A stretch of DNA of 64,000 nt from Aquibacillus halophilus (GCF_009649745.1 NZ_WJNG01000003.1:1-64000); one strand, 5' to 3'; numbered from the stretch's first letter, positions 37,781-46,962 are shown. Numbers and translations are program-made. Notes: generated by a model from the sequence alone, not told the origin.

Positions 37781-38809
37781 ATGGCTAAATCAAAACTTTT
37801 TTGGCCAATAATGGTATTGGTTTTTATCTTAGTATTCAACTTATTCTTTGACCCTAGTTTTTTTACAGTTGAAATAAGAAATGGTCGTTTTACTGGTAGT
37901 CTGATAGATATATTAAACCGTGGTGCTCCACTCATGCTGATTTCAATTGGGATGACGCTTGTCATTGCTACTAAGGGAATTGATCTTGGGGTAGGTTCAG
38001 TTATTGCTATGTCAGGTGCTGTAGGTGCGATGACAGTTACAGGTTCACCAGAAGGAAGCCTTACGCCATTATTTTTAGCCATTGTACTTGCTTTAGGAGT
38101 TTCTGTTTTGACAGGTGTATGGAATGGTGTACTTGTTTCTCGGATTGGGGTTCAACCGATTGTAGCTACATTAATTCTTATGGTAGCAGGTAGGGGTGTT
38201 GCCCAGTTAATAACGAATGGACAAATAACTACTGTTTATTACGAACCGTACAAATTTATCGGTGGTGGATATTTGCTGATGCTTCCACTGTCTATTTTCA
38301 TAGTAGCATTTGTTTTCCTGATTGCCTTGTACTTAACCCGAAAAACATCAATTGGTTTGTTTATAGAATCTGTTGGTGCGAATCCAAGTGCTAGTCGTTT
38401 GTCTGGAATTAACTCGAAGAACATTATTCTAATGGTCTATATGTTTTCTGGACTTTGTGCTGGCATCGGTGGATTAATTTTGAGTTCCAATGTAGCGAGT
38501 GCAGATGGGAATAACGCTGGTTTATGGTATGAACTAGATGCAATTTTGGCAGTAGTAATTGGTGGTACTTCATTAATGGGCGGCAGATTTTTTTTGACGG
38601 GTACAATTATTGGAGCATTGATTATTCAAAGTTTGACTACTACTATTTATTCGATTGGTGTACCGGCTGAAACAAACCTTGTGGTAAAAGCAGTAGTTGT
38701 ATTGATTGTATGTCTACTCCAATCACCTGAATTCAGGAATAAAGTATTTGGAGCATTTACTAGGAAAGGTATAAAGGATACCAAGGATAAGGGAGTGACT
38801 TTATCATGA
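37781..38809 (+). CDS. sugar ABC transporter permease (YtfT type)
   Basis: A 342-residue CUT2 permease with about eight to ten TM helices and the family signature GMTLVIATKGIDLGVGSVIAMSGAV. ATG one base after the ATPase stop. Pairs with the next permease; both resemble the YtfT/YjfF pair of the E. coli galactofuranose importer. It overlaps the downstream start by four bases. Confidence 0.92.
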   Translation: MAKSKLFWPIMVLVFILVFNLFFDPSFFTVEIRNGRFTGSLIDILNRGAPLMLISIGMTLVIATKGIDLGVGSVIAMSGAVGAMTVTGSPEGSLTPLFLAIVLALGVSVLTGVWNGVLVSRIGVQPIVATLILMVAGRGVAQLITNGQITTVYYEPYKFIGGGYLLMLPLSIFIVAFVFLIALYLTRKTSIGLFIESVGANPSASRLSGINSKNIILMVYMFSGLCAGIGGLILSSNVASADGNNAGLWYELDAILAVVIGGTSLMGGRFFLTGTIIGALIIQSLTTTIYSIGVPAETNLVVKAVVVLIVCLLQSPEFRNKVFGAFTRKGIKDTKDKGVTLS

Positions 38810-39789
38810 AAAGCTTAAAGCTAGATTATAGACAGCTCCCCTTACTTGCAACATTTGCGTTGTTTATTATGATGTACGCTTTTGGATCAACTAGATATAC
38901 TGGATTTTTGTCAACGCAAGTATTTTTAAATCTATTTATAGATAATGCATTTCTAATTATTGTTGCTGTAGGGATGACATTTGTTATCTTATCAGGAGGA
39001 ATTGATCTTTCGGTTGGATCGGTAATTGCCCTAACTAGCATGGTGGCAGCAAGCTTGGTAATGAATGCTCAGCTTTCACCATGGATTGTAATTCCAATTT
39101 GTTTACTAGTTGGCTCTCTAATAGGACTTGGACAAGGATGTTTAATTCATTTCTTTAATTTACAGCCGTTCATAGTGACACTAGCTGGTATGTTTCTTGC
39201 AAGGGGACTTAGTTATTTAATTAGTGTTGAAACCATAGCAATTAACAATCCATTTTTCGATTTTATGGCCAGTTCGAGAATTCCATTAGGGGATAGTTTT
39301 ATTTCTATTAGTGTTGTAATTGCTTTGGTTGTAGTTGTCCTTGCAGTTTTTGTGGGACATTACTCAAAGTTTGGACGAAATGTTTATGCACTTGGAGGTA
39401 ATGAGCAATCAGCCGTTTTAATGGGTCTGCCAGTTGGTAAAACGAAAATTATGATTTATGTAATAAGTGGTTTTTGTGCTTCACTTGCTGGTTTAGTATT
39501 CACCTTTTATATGCTATCTGGGTATGGGCTACATGCTAATGGATTAGAATTAGATGCAATAGCTGCTGTTGTTATAGGTGGAACATTGTTAACCGGTGGA
39601 GCAGGATATGTCGCGGGAAGTGTCGTTGGGGTACTAATTTTAGGGATTATCCAAACCATTATTGTTTTTGAGGGTACGCTAAGCTCCTGGTGGACTAAAA
39701 TAGCGATTGGTGCTTTACTGTTGTTATTTATTGTGTTCCAACGAGTTATAGTGATTAGAAGTAAAGTGAAAAAGTCTTCTGTTACTTAA
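38806..39789 (+). CDS. sugar ABC transporter permease (YjfF type)
   Basis: A 327-residue second CUT2 permease with the signature GMTFVILSGGIDLSVGSVIALTSMV and about eight to ten TM helices. ATG overlaps the previous stop (ATGA), showing translational coupling. Two different permeases in one operon is the YtfT/YjfF arrangement rather than the single RbsC of ribose systems. Confidence 0.92.
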   Translation: MKSLKLDYRQLPLLATFALFIMMYAFGSTRYTGFLSTQVFLNLFIDNAFLIIVAVGMTFVILSGGIDLSVGSVIALTSMVAASLVMNAQLSPWIVIPICLLVGSLIGLGQGCLIHFFNLQPFIVTLAGMFLARGLSYLISVETIAINNPFFDFMASSRIPLGDSFISISVVIALVVVVLAVFVGHYSKFGRNVYALGGNEQSAVLMGLPVGKTKIMIYVISGFCASLAGLVFTFYMLSGYGLHANGLELDAIAAVVIGGTLLTGGAGYVAGSVVGVLILGIIQTIIVFEGTLSSWWTKIAIGALLLLFIVFQRVIVIRSKVKKSSVT

Positions 39790-39800
39790 TAGTTTAGTTT

Positions 39801-39825
39801 AAAGCTGTTTTATAATAGCTTTTTT
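39801..39825 (+). terminator. weak terminator after the importer operon
   Basis: AAAGCT pairs with AGCTTT around a 10-base AT-rich loop, followed by T's. Confidence 0.5.
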
Positions 39826-39858
39826 AAAACATAAGACCTATGATTGCGACGAAACTAC

Positions 39859-39975
39859 CACTCCGGAAATACACTTCGCTTTCCGCGGGCGGCTGTTGAG
39901 CCTCCTCGTGCTCCCGCACTGTGGGGTCTCATCTATGCCTTTCCATCCCGCAGGAGTCTCCGTGTATTTCCTTCG
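39859..39975 (-). repeat. dispersed palindromic repeat, subfamily C
   Basis: About 115 bp with perfect terminal inverted repeats GGAAATACAC (39865-39874) and GTGTATTTCC (39962-39971). Inner boxes, read on the - strand, are GACTCCTGCGGGA, GACCCCAC, GAGGAGGCT and CCGCGGAAAGCGAAG. These are shared with the A and B elements in this window and resemble repeats common in Bacillaceae genomes. Confidence 0.85.
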
Positions 39976-40043
39976 TTGGTATGATTCTTTATTTACATAA
40001 AAACAAGCAACAACGGTCTTCGATTAGAAAATAATAATACTAA

Positions 40044-40093
40044 AAAAAGTAGACTCTTACAGTTTTTGTCTAAACTGTAAGAGTCTACTTTTT
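40044..40093. terminator. strong bidirectional terminator
   Basis: A perfect 22-bp stem (40044-40065 with 40072-40093) with A-run and T-run ends and a 6-base loop, just past the stop of the - strand FUSC gene. Confidence 0.92.
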
Positions 40094-40095
40094 GT

Positions 40096-41136
40096 TTATT
40101 TTTTAAAGGTGTTACTTTCTCCTAGTAATTTCTCTACTAATTTATAAATAGATAGAAGTTCATATAAAATAATAATCTCGGCCGTGAAAAAGGTGGGGTT
40201 CTCATTTTCTTTTTCATTAGTTGCATTTCTTTTACTAATCCAGAAGTGTTCCATTAACTTATGGATTTCTTCTTGATGTTTGATTTTATTGTATCGATCT
40301 GGGTAAATCATTGATTCAGCTAATGCTTCAACTGTAGCTAAAATATTAGCACTTTCTTCTTTGGTCCAAGATAAATCAACCAAAGGAGTATTAATCAAGT
40401 TCCCAATATGATAGTGAATCAAGCGCAGAGCCGATATTTTTTCTTTTTCCTCTTCAAAAAGCTTTTTTTCTTTCTCATTTAGACGATGATATTTTCCTTC
40501 CTCATTTTGAAATTGAATGAGCACGTCCGTCTTATCTAGATTTCTTTTCACTTGGGAAAAAGATTTCTGCAAGGTGGCCTCATTTGTATAGGTAGAAGCT
40601 TCATGTACCATTTTTGTGGAAACATCTAATAATTCTTCACCAGTTGCTTTTAACAAGGAGTGAATATTCATCAGAATGCTATTGGAATAGTTAGGGGGTA
40701 ATATAAACATATTGACCGCAGTAGACACTAATAAACCTATTGAGGTTGTTCCAAGTCTGATAAAGAAAGCTATTAAAAAATTCCCATGAATAACCTCGAT
40801 CATTGCAACAGAGGTCAATGTCGCTACAAGTAAACCTGAATGTAGCTTCAGTTTATAACAGGTAATAATTGTGAAGACTGCTGCAGCTGTGTACGTTATT
40901 GGCGAGTTTCCAAATACGGAAATGAAAAAAACTGCGTACGCTGATCCTATCGCAGAGGCGGGCAGTCGGATAATTCCTTTTTTTATTGAGTCAGATACAG
41001 TTGGTTCAATCGTGACAATTGCAGTGATGACAGCAAAAACCGCAGGCCACCCCATCCATTGACAAATGAATGACGTTACCAGTACTGCTACTCCTGTTTT
41101 AACAACTCTACTACCAATAAATTTATATTTTTTCAT
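40096..41136 (-). CDS. FUSC/aromatic acid exporter family membrane protein
   Basis: A membrane protein of about 346 residues of the ArAE_1/DUF939 type (YqjA-like). Its N-terminal half has about six TM helices (GVAVLVTSFICQWMGWPAVF, AIVTIEPTVSDSIKKG) and its soluble C-terminal half is helical. Relatives are putative exporters of aromatic acids; the substrate here is unknown. ATG 41136 is preferred for its GAAGGTG site; GTG 41145 is in frame. Monocistronic. Confidence 0.82.
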   Translation of the reverse strand: MKKYKFIGSRVVKTGVAVLVTSFICQWMGWPAVFAVITAIVTIEPTVSDSIKKGIIRLPASAIGSAYAVFFISVFGNSPITYTAAAVFTIITCYKLKLHSGLLVATLTSVAMIEVIHGNFLIAFFIRLGTTSIGLLVSTAVNMFILPPNYSNSILMNIHSLLKATGEELLDVSTKMVHEASTYTNEATLQKSFSQVKRNLDKTDVLIQFQNEEGKYHRLNEKEKKLFEEEKEKISALRLIHYHIGNLINTPLVDLSWTKEESANILATVEALAESMIYPDRYNKIKHQEEIHKLMEHFWISKRNATNEKENENPTFFTAEIIILYELLSIYKLVEKLLGESNTFKK

Positions 41137-41506
41137 CGAATTCACCTTCAGATTCCTAATAAGTAAATTATAACGAACTATAAGGCTTTATAACACTTAA
41201 TTACCAATTTTTTTAAACTTTCTGCAAATATTGCCACAATTTGTCTGAAAATTAGTAATGTAAACGTTATCATAGTTTGGTATGATAAAAACATTACCTG
41301 TTGTTTTTTCTGCTTTCCCTCAATAGTTGTTCGTTGTAGAAAAGATGAAAAACAAAAAAACATAACAAAAATCACTAAATTGTTAACCTCTAAGGAACTA
41401 CTGTCATATACTACAGTAAATCAATTAATGGCTTTGAATTAATTTTTCGTTCGGATAGGTTAAGAAAAATATTGACTTGCACGTTTTCTGAAAAGGGGGT
41501 GAAGGA
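41137..41506. other. intergenic region, 370 bp
   Basis: Divergent promoter region of the FUSC and IDEAL-domain genes. A small AT-rich stem-loop (GTTATCATA with TATGATAAAAAC) lies near 41266-41291. I see no gene or known RNA. Confidence 0.45.
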
Positions 41507-41950
41507 ATGCTGTCTGTTAAAATGTTAAAACCTTATTATGTGAAGGAAGAATCAGATTGCATTCGAGTTGTTTTAGCTTATCAATACTTTTCACTATTAT
41601 TAGATGACAAGGTATATCAATTTGTTCCGCTAGAATCAAGAGAAATACGTATTAATCGAGAAACTCAAAAAGTGGAAAATGAACAAGATGTTTTCGTCTT
41701 TCAAAAAGGAAAAGAATACAGTCGTGTAGCCTTGTCAGAATTACTAAAACTGTCGGATTTTTTAACCCATTTAAATTCGATCCTCCAACCTTATCTGAAT
41801 GGTGATACGACTCCAATTGAGACAGATGAAATTGATCAAGTAATTATTGCGTTAGAACGAGAAAACTTAAAGCGTTTAATAGATATGGCTTTAGAGGATA
41901 AGGATTATAAAGATTTTAAAAAATATACGGATAAGCTTAATGAAATGTAA
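41507..41950 (+). CDS. IDEAL-domain protein
   Basis: A 147-residue cytoplasmic protein. Residues about 1-95 form a beta-rich N-terminal domain with no family I can name. Residues about 112-145 match the IDEAL domain (LERENLKRLIDMALEDKDYKDFKKYTDKL), a short helical module found in small Firmicutes proteins such as YpiB and in ComK-related contexts. No catalytic motif. The ATG follows AAGGGGGTGAAGG; a strong terminator follows, so it is monocistronic. Confidence 0.8.
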   Translation: MLSVKMLKPYYVKEESDCIRVVLAYQYFSLLLDDKVYQFVPLESREIRINRETQKVENEQDVFVFQKGKEYSRVALSELLKLSDFLTHLNSILQPYLNGDTTPIETDEIDQVIIALERENLKRLIDMALEDKDYKDFKKYTDKLNEM

Positions 41951-41990
41951 GCATTAAAATGGCCAATATTGCTGATTTAAAAAGCTGATT

Positions 41991-42036
41991 TGCAAAAGGG
42001 CAGAAGCCAGAGGTTTCTGCCCTTTTGCATTTTTTC
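41991..42036 (+). terminator. terminator after the IDEAL-domain gene
   Basis: A 17-bp stem (GCAAAAGGGCAGAAGCC with its near-complement) is followed by ATTTTTT. Confidence 0.92.
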
Positions 42037-42109
42037 GGTTCATTTGAGTGGCTAGATAAAGAGAGTGTTAGTAAAATATAAATAAACTAGCTTTAAAGGG
42101 GAGAGAAGA

Positions 42110-42901
42110 ATGGATTTAAACTTATCTGGAAAGTCAGTTTTGGTTACTGCAGCAAGCAAAGGCCTCGGAAAAGCAACTGCACTAGAATATGCAAAAGAAG
42201 GCTCGCGTGTTCTTATTGCTAGTCGGAATAAAAAAGAATTAATGAAGACAGTTGAAGAAATTAAAGAAGAGACAGGAAATAGTCATATAGATTTCGCTGT
42301 TTGTGACGTGACTAATCCAGAACAGATTAAACAAATGGTCCAAAAGTGTGTCGATTGGAATGGTACGGTCGATGTATTAATAAATAATGCTGGTGGACCC
42401 CCTGCAGGTACTTTTGATCAATTTAGTGATGAGGATTGGCAGCATGCATTTGAACTCAATTTACTAAGTTTCATAAGAACGATACGTGAAGTGCTACCAC
42501 ATATGAAAAGTCAGCATAGCGGTCATATTGTTAATATTGCATCTTCTTCAATTAAACAATCATTAGATAATTTAATGTTGTCCAATACGTTCCGACCAGG
42601 GATAGTAGGGTTAGCAAAAAGCTTATCTCAGGAGTTGTCTGTGGACAATATACTAATCAACACAGTTGGGCCAGGTACAATTGAAACAGATCGTATTGTT
42701 GAACTAAATAGTCTTCGTGCCAAACAATCTGGTATTAGCTTCGAAGAGCTTCATTCTCAAATGGAGCAATCAGTTCCGATGAAACGATTAGGTCGTCCTG
42801 AAGAATTTGCTAAAGCAATTGTATTTTTTGGTTCAGGAGCAAATACATATATAACTGGTCAGTCGCTTATCGTCGATGGTGGACTAGTCAAAGCACTATA
42901 G
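42110..42901 (+). CDS. SDR-family oxidoreductase with non-canonical active site
   Basis: A 263-residue Rossmann protein resembling 3-oxoacyl-ACP reductases: cofactor motif TAASKGLGKAT (residues 13-23), INNAGG near 92 and the C-terminal GQSLIVDGG. The usual catalytic Tyr-x-x-x-Lys is replaced: aligning on GLAKSL, the stretch SNTFRPGIVGLAKSL has Ser and Arg in those places. A BKR-like SDR subgroup with an imperfect tetrad is known, so it may be a distinct catalyst or binding protein rather than a broken gene. ATG follows AAAGGGGAGAG. Confidence 0.85.
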   Translation: MDLNLSGKSVLVTAASKGLGKATALEYAKEGSRVLIASRNKKELMKTVEEIKEETGNSHIDFAVCDVTNPEQIKQMVQKCVDWNGTVDVLINNAGGPPAGTFDQFSDEDWQHAFELNLLSFIRTIREVLPHMKSQHSGHIVNIASSSIKQSLDNLMLSNTFRPGIVGLAKSLSQELSVDNILINTVGPGTIETDRIVELNSLRAKQSGISFEELHSQMEQSVPMKRLGRPEEFAKAIVFFGSGANTYITGQSLIVDGGLVKAL

Positions 42902-43081
42902 TGATTAACTACAATCGACTGATTATGTGAAGGCTATTATCAATTTCTGTAAAAGTATCACCAACTAGTGTAAGATAATAAATGGATACGCTATCATTTA
43001 TCATATACTTTATAAGTTAACAGGATGTTTAATGATGAGCTAGTAGTTTTTCTATATTAAAAAATGAAGGTGGCTAATTCT

Positions 43082-44080
43082 ATGAAACAAGTAAAATGGG
43101 GAGTTTTAAGTACCGCTGGGATTGGACAAGAACAACTTATTCCTGCCATTCAGCGATCAGGAAACGGTGAAGTAATAGCAATTGCAAGCAGAGGAGATAA
43201 GGCAAAAGAGGTTGCTAAAGAACTAAATATTCCTAAAGCTTATACTAGTTATGAGCAGTTATTGGAGGACCCAGAAATTGAAGCGGTTTATATCCCACTT
43301 CCAAATAGTTTGCATAAGGAATGGGTAATTAAAGCGGCAGAGCATGGAAAACATGTTTTATGTGAGAAGCCTGCAGCATTAAATGGAGCTGAACTAAAAG
43401 AGATGATTGACGTATGTGAACATCACCAGGTGCAGTTTATGGAAGCCTTCATGTATCAATTCCATCCACAGCATGAAAAGGTTAAACAATTAATTCAGTC
43501 CGGAGTAATTGGTGAAGTTGCTTCTATGCGAGGAGCTTTCTCTTATTTCTTAGGTGACCCTGAGACAAATATCCGAATGTCCTCAGATTTAGGTGGAGGT
43601 GCATTGTATGATATTGGCAGCTATGCAACCCATTCGATTCGTTATATTATGGATGCCGAGCCTGTTAAGGTTTATGCAAGTGCTAAAACCGATCCAAAGT
43701 ATAAAGTTGATACGACAGTAGCCGGAGTTTTATCCTTTGAAAATGGGGTAGAAGCATTATTTGATTGTAGCTTTGAGGCAACTTTTAGAAATTTATATGA
43801 GGTCCTTGGTTCAACTGGTAAAATAGAAGTAAATTCAGCCTATCGCCCAGATACTAGTGAAAATGGAGAAGGAGTTATCCGAGTAACTAAGGATAACGGT
43901 GAGGTAGAAGAATTTAGTGTTGCAGGTGATCAGTATAAGCTGCAAGTGGAGCATTTTTCCGAGTGCGTTCTAGAAAATAAAGAACCTAGCTATTCTAATG
44001 AAAAAATTACTAACAATATGAAAGTTATTGATGCTTGTTTTAAAGCGATTGAAACAGGAAATAGTGTTCGAATAAAATAA
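43082..44080 (+). CDS. Gfo/Idh/MocA-family NAD(P)-dependent oxidoreductase
   Basis: A sugar or polyol dehydrogenase family member of about 332 residues. N-terminal Rossmann fold (KWGVLSTAGIGQEQLIPAI), the conserved CEKPAA block near 95 and EAFMYQFHPQ, then the C-terminal dimerisation domain with GGGALYDIGSYATHS. ATG 43082 is preferred because GAAGGTGG lies ten bases upstream; ATG 43064 would overlap that site. Substrate unknown; may process sugars from the import systems nearby. Confidence 0.88.
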   Translation: MKQVKWGVLSTAGIGQEQLIPAIQRSGNGEVIAIASRGDKAKEVAKELNIPKAYTSYEQLLEDPEIEAVYIPLPNSLHKEWVIKAAEHGKHVLCEKPAALNGAELKEMIDVCEHHQVQFMEAFMYQFHPQHEKVKQLIQSGVIGEVASMRGAFSYFLGDPETNIRMSSDLGGGALYDIGSYATHSIRYIMDAEPVKVYASAKTDPKYKVDTTVAGVLSFENGVEALFDCSFEATFRNLYEVLGSTGKIEVNSAYRPDTSENGEGVIRVTKDNGEVEEFSVAGDQYKLQVEHFSECVLENKEPSYSNEKITNNMKVIDACFKAIETGNSVRIK

Positions 44081-44179
44081 TAATACGATATTTTTTAAAA
44101 AGATTGTTGTTTTGACGCAAAATCCATAGACTGCGACATAAATTTTTGATGATTTTTTCACTTTTCCTTAATCGGCTGC

Positions 44180-44315
44180 TATGTTGACTTGCGCTCCGGG
44201 CAGTCGCTTTCCGCGGGCAACGCTTCAACTTCCTCGGAAGAATACCACTTCCTGGGGGATTTTCAGCCGTCGCTTTTCCCGCTGGAGTCGACTGCCCTGC
44301 GCTTCAATCAACCAC
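44180..44315 (-). repeat. dispersed palindromic repeat, subfamily B copy 2
   Basis: Terminal inverted repeats GGGCAGTCG (44198-44206) and CGACTGCCC (44289-44297). The complement matches the element at 21460-21645 but lacks its extra central segment. Inner CCGCGG box retained. Confidence 0.85.
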
Positions 44316-44477
44316 TATATAAGAGTAAATATTTAGTTGTTTGGTTATTGTAATTATCAAAAACAGGAATAAATTACGTAAAATATACATGAATAATCCT
44401 CAAAAATATAACCAATTCCCCTTCGTGAGGGTAGTCATATTTTATGGTATAAACGGTTTTCTTATAGTTCAATTCAT
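44316..44477. other. spacer between repeats B2 and A2
   Basis: No gene. The ends (AACCACTATATAAG and GTTCAATTCATTTGAACAG) resemble the complemented spacer ends at 21216-21459, supporting a composite B-A unit present twice. Confidence 0.4.
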
Positions 44478-44745
44478 TTGAACAGAAAGCTACTTTAAGC
44501 TTTGGAAAAAATGCGACACTCCTCGAAAATATAAAGCAATTTTCTTCGTGTGTTGCAAATTCACGGATGTCATTTCTGGTCCTATGGGAAAGGAACAGTC
44601 TGAAGACCCCGCAACGAGCGTTTTTTCTCGTGAGAAGGCTAAAGCGTTCCCCATGGAAAGGAAGTGTTTTTCCGAAGCGATGGCTAACCTTCATCCTATA
44701 CAGGATGAGGGTAAGCCACGACAAAGTTACGACGCTTTTTATATC
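44478..44745 (+). repeat. dispersed palindromic repeat, subfamily A copy 2, with 60-bp insertion
   Basis: Matches the complement of 20990-21215. Compared with copy 1, 60 bases at 44524-44583 interrupt it between GCGACACTCCT and ATGGGAAAGG, and the insert ends in TCCT, duplicating the base run just before it. The two short open frames across it are not genes. Confidence 0.85.
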
Positions 44746-44792
44746 GAATACGAATAAAAAAACAACAAAACTTACGAAAAGAACCTAAGAAT

Positions 44793-44840
44793 AAAACAAG
44801 AAGAGCTAATCCAAATGGGATTGGTTCTTCTTGTTTTATT
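44793..44840 (-). terminator. terminator for the PBP gene, nearly symmetrical
   Basis: AAAACAAGAAGAGCTAATCC (44793-44812) pairs with 44817-44838 with few mismatches; the T-run on the - strand follows the PBP stop. Confidence 0.8.
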
Positions 44841-44851
44841 TACTATCTTGT

Positions 44852-46864
44852 TTATCTAAATATATCAGCCAAGGTGTTAACAACATAACCGCTATTCTGT
44901 TCTTCAACCATCATAGCAATCAGTAAATCATGCTCCTCAGGGTAAGCAACAAACCAGCCATTCTCTTTACCGTTGTCATCATCCAGAGATGTTTTTAGTT
45001 CTGCTGTACCAGTTTTTCCTGATAATTTTGCATTAGCTATGTTAGCACCTTGAGCAGTACCTTTGCTACTAGTTACAACCATTCGCAATGCTTCCTGTAT
45101 CAGCAGAGCATGCTCGCCAGATACAAGATCCGTTTTCCATGCCTCACCAGTAGGTTGATCCATTTCAAGAACAGGATTTAGCATCGTTCCATTGTTTAGG
45201 AATGGTGTGTAAGTTAGCGCTAAATGCAGCGCACTAATTTGCATTTCACCTTGGCCATAACTTGTATCTGCTAGTAAAATTTCTCTATCAATTTCTCCAG
45301 ATGAAGATACTTTACTTTGCTGAATTGGATAAGGAAATTGTATATCTTCTCCGAAACCAAAATGATTTAAGCCTGAGACAAATGTTTCATTTCCCATCTC
45401 AATTGCTTTTCTGGCAAAGAAAATATTGTCCGACCTTACTAGGGCGTCGGTTAAATCAACGGGACCAGTTGATTCCGATACTCTTCTGACCTGATTATTA
45501 CCCCATGAATCCCCATTACTCCATGTTAACCCATTAATCTCTATTCCTTCCCCTGGGACGATTGTCCCCGATTGAAGTCCTATTGCACCTGTAACTGGTT
45601 TAATCGTTGAACCTGGTGAAAAAGTCGAACTGAAACGATTCAACAGTGGCAATTGAGGGTCATTTTGTATTGCTTCCCAATTAGCTGAACTTATTCCATA
45701 TGCAAATTCGTTTGGGTCATAGGAAGGACTACTAACGAGTGCTAGGGTTTCACCAGTTTTGGGGTGAATTGCGGCAGCTGTTCCAGCGTTATCTTGATAA
45801 GATGTATAGATTTCTGTTTGAAGTTCTGCATCAATAGTTAGATTGATGGTTTCACCATTTTTCACTGGTTTTTCTGCTATGACATGGTCTTCTTCACCTT
45901 CTTGTTTTACAACTATCTTTATACCCTTTTCACCTTTAAGTCTTTCTTCAAAAATGGACTCTAGTCCGGATTTTCCAATTACATCGTTAGCGGAATAAAT
46001 GGTTGGATCAAGCTCTTCTAATTCTTCGGCTGTGATTTTCCCAATATATCCGGTAAGGTGGGCTGTTGCTTTCCCATAAGGATAAATACGACCAGTAGTT
46101 GCTTGGTAAGTAAGTGGCTCAATTTTAGCATGAAGTTGGTCTGCTTGTTCCTCAGTTATTGTCGGCATCATTTTTAATGGGACAAAATGCTGAGGTTCAA
46201 CCCAACTAGCGCCGATAGCAGAATCTATCGTCTCAACATCTATATCTAGAGCATCTGCAATGGCCTGTTTTTCCTGGTCAGGATTATCTGCGAATCTTTC
46301 TGGTACCACACCTAAGTTGAAAACAGATTCATTAACGGCAAGCCCATTATGAAATCGATCAAAAATTTGTCCTCTTATTGGTGATTCATTTATAATTTCG
46401 ATATCGCCTCCAGCTTTAAGTTCCGGAAAAATGAAGCCGGGGTCCCATTCAACAAACCAGGTTATTTCATCCTCTGAAAGCTCTTGTTGAACCATGGTGG
46501 CCTGATAATCAAAAGTAATTGGTCCAGCCAACGTATCCATTTCTACATGGATTGGAAACGTCTTGGTTAAATCTTCTTCACTTGATTTCTCTTCTTCTTC
46601 ATCTTCTGCAGGGATATCAAAAGTTACGTTTAAATTAGTTACATTAAGGTCATTGTAAATTTTTTGATACCTGTCAACAAATTGCTCTGTCGAATATTCC
46701 TCTTTTGATGATGAGAAAATCATCTCATACATGGAAGAATAATTTAGTTCATTCCATTGTTGTATGTATTCTGTCAATCTATCTTCAGGTTTAACCTCTT
46801 CTTCAGAACAAGCGGAGAGGATAACAAGTAGTAGGATAAAAATCATTAAGCTTATTTTGCGCAT
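44852..46864 (-). CDS. class B penicillin-binding protein (PBP3/PbpC, MecA-N type)
   Basis: A membrane-anchored peptidoglycan DD-transpeptidase of about 670 residues. N-terminal lipoprotein-like signal (ILSACSEE), an NTF2-like MecA-N domain (about 25-150), a PBP dimerisation domain (about 160-320), then transpeptidase with active-site Ser in STIK, SDN and KTGT motifs. The architecture is that of B. subtilis PbpC and staphylococcal PBP2a, enzymes often with low beta-lactam affinity; resistance cannot be inferred from sequence alone. ATG 46864 is chosen because GGAGGT lies eight bases upstream, overlapping the in-frame ATG at 46879. Confidence 0.92.
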   Translation of the reverse strand: MRKISLMIFILLLVILSACSEEEVKPEDRLTEYIQQWNELNYSSMYEMIFSSSKEEYSTEQFVDRYQKIYNDLNVTNLNVTFDIPAEDEEEEKSSEEDLTKTFPIHVEMDTLAGPITFDYQATMVQQELSEDEITWFVEWDPGFIFPELKAGGDIEIINESPIRGQIFDRFHNGLAVNESVFNLGVVPERFADNPDQEKQAIADALDIDVETIDSAIGASWVEPQHFVPLKMMPTITEEQADQLHAKIEPLTYQATTGRIYPYGKATAHLTGYIGKITAEELEELDPTIYSANDVIGKSGLESIFEERLKGEKGIKIVVKQEGEEDHVIAEKPVKNGETINLTIDAELQTEIYTSYQDNAGTAAAIHPKTGETLALVSSPSYDPNEFAYGISSANWEAIQNDPQLPLLNRFSSTFSPGSTIKPVTGAIGLQSGTIVPGEGIEINGLTWSNGDSWGNNQVRRVSESTGPVDLTDALVRSDNIFFARKAIEMGNETFVSGLNHFGFGEDIQFPYPIQQSKVSSSGEIDREILLADTSYGQGEMQISALHLALTYTPFLNNGTMLNPVLEMDQPTGEAWKTDLVSGEHALLIQEALRMVVTSSKGTAQGANIANAKLSGKTGTAELKTSLDDDNGKENGWFVAYPEEHDLLIAMMVEEQNSGYVVNTLADIFR

Positions 46865-46962
46865 ATATTTAACCTCCATTAATATCTATCTAGAAAACTG
46901 AATCTATTAATTCAAAATACTATGATACTATCCTATACAAAAAAGAATCCATATATGTCAGA

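Noticed and set aside
44852-46864. Acquired mecA-type resistance determinant
   Set aside because: The domain layout is shared with ordinary chromosomal PBP3 (PbpC) of Bacillus, and no mobile-element or mec regulatory genes accompany it.
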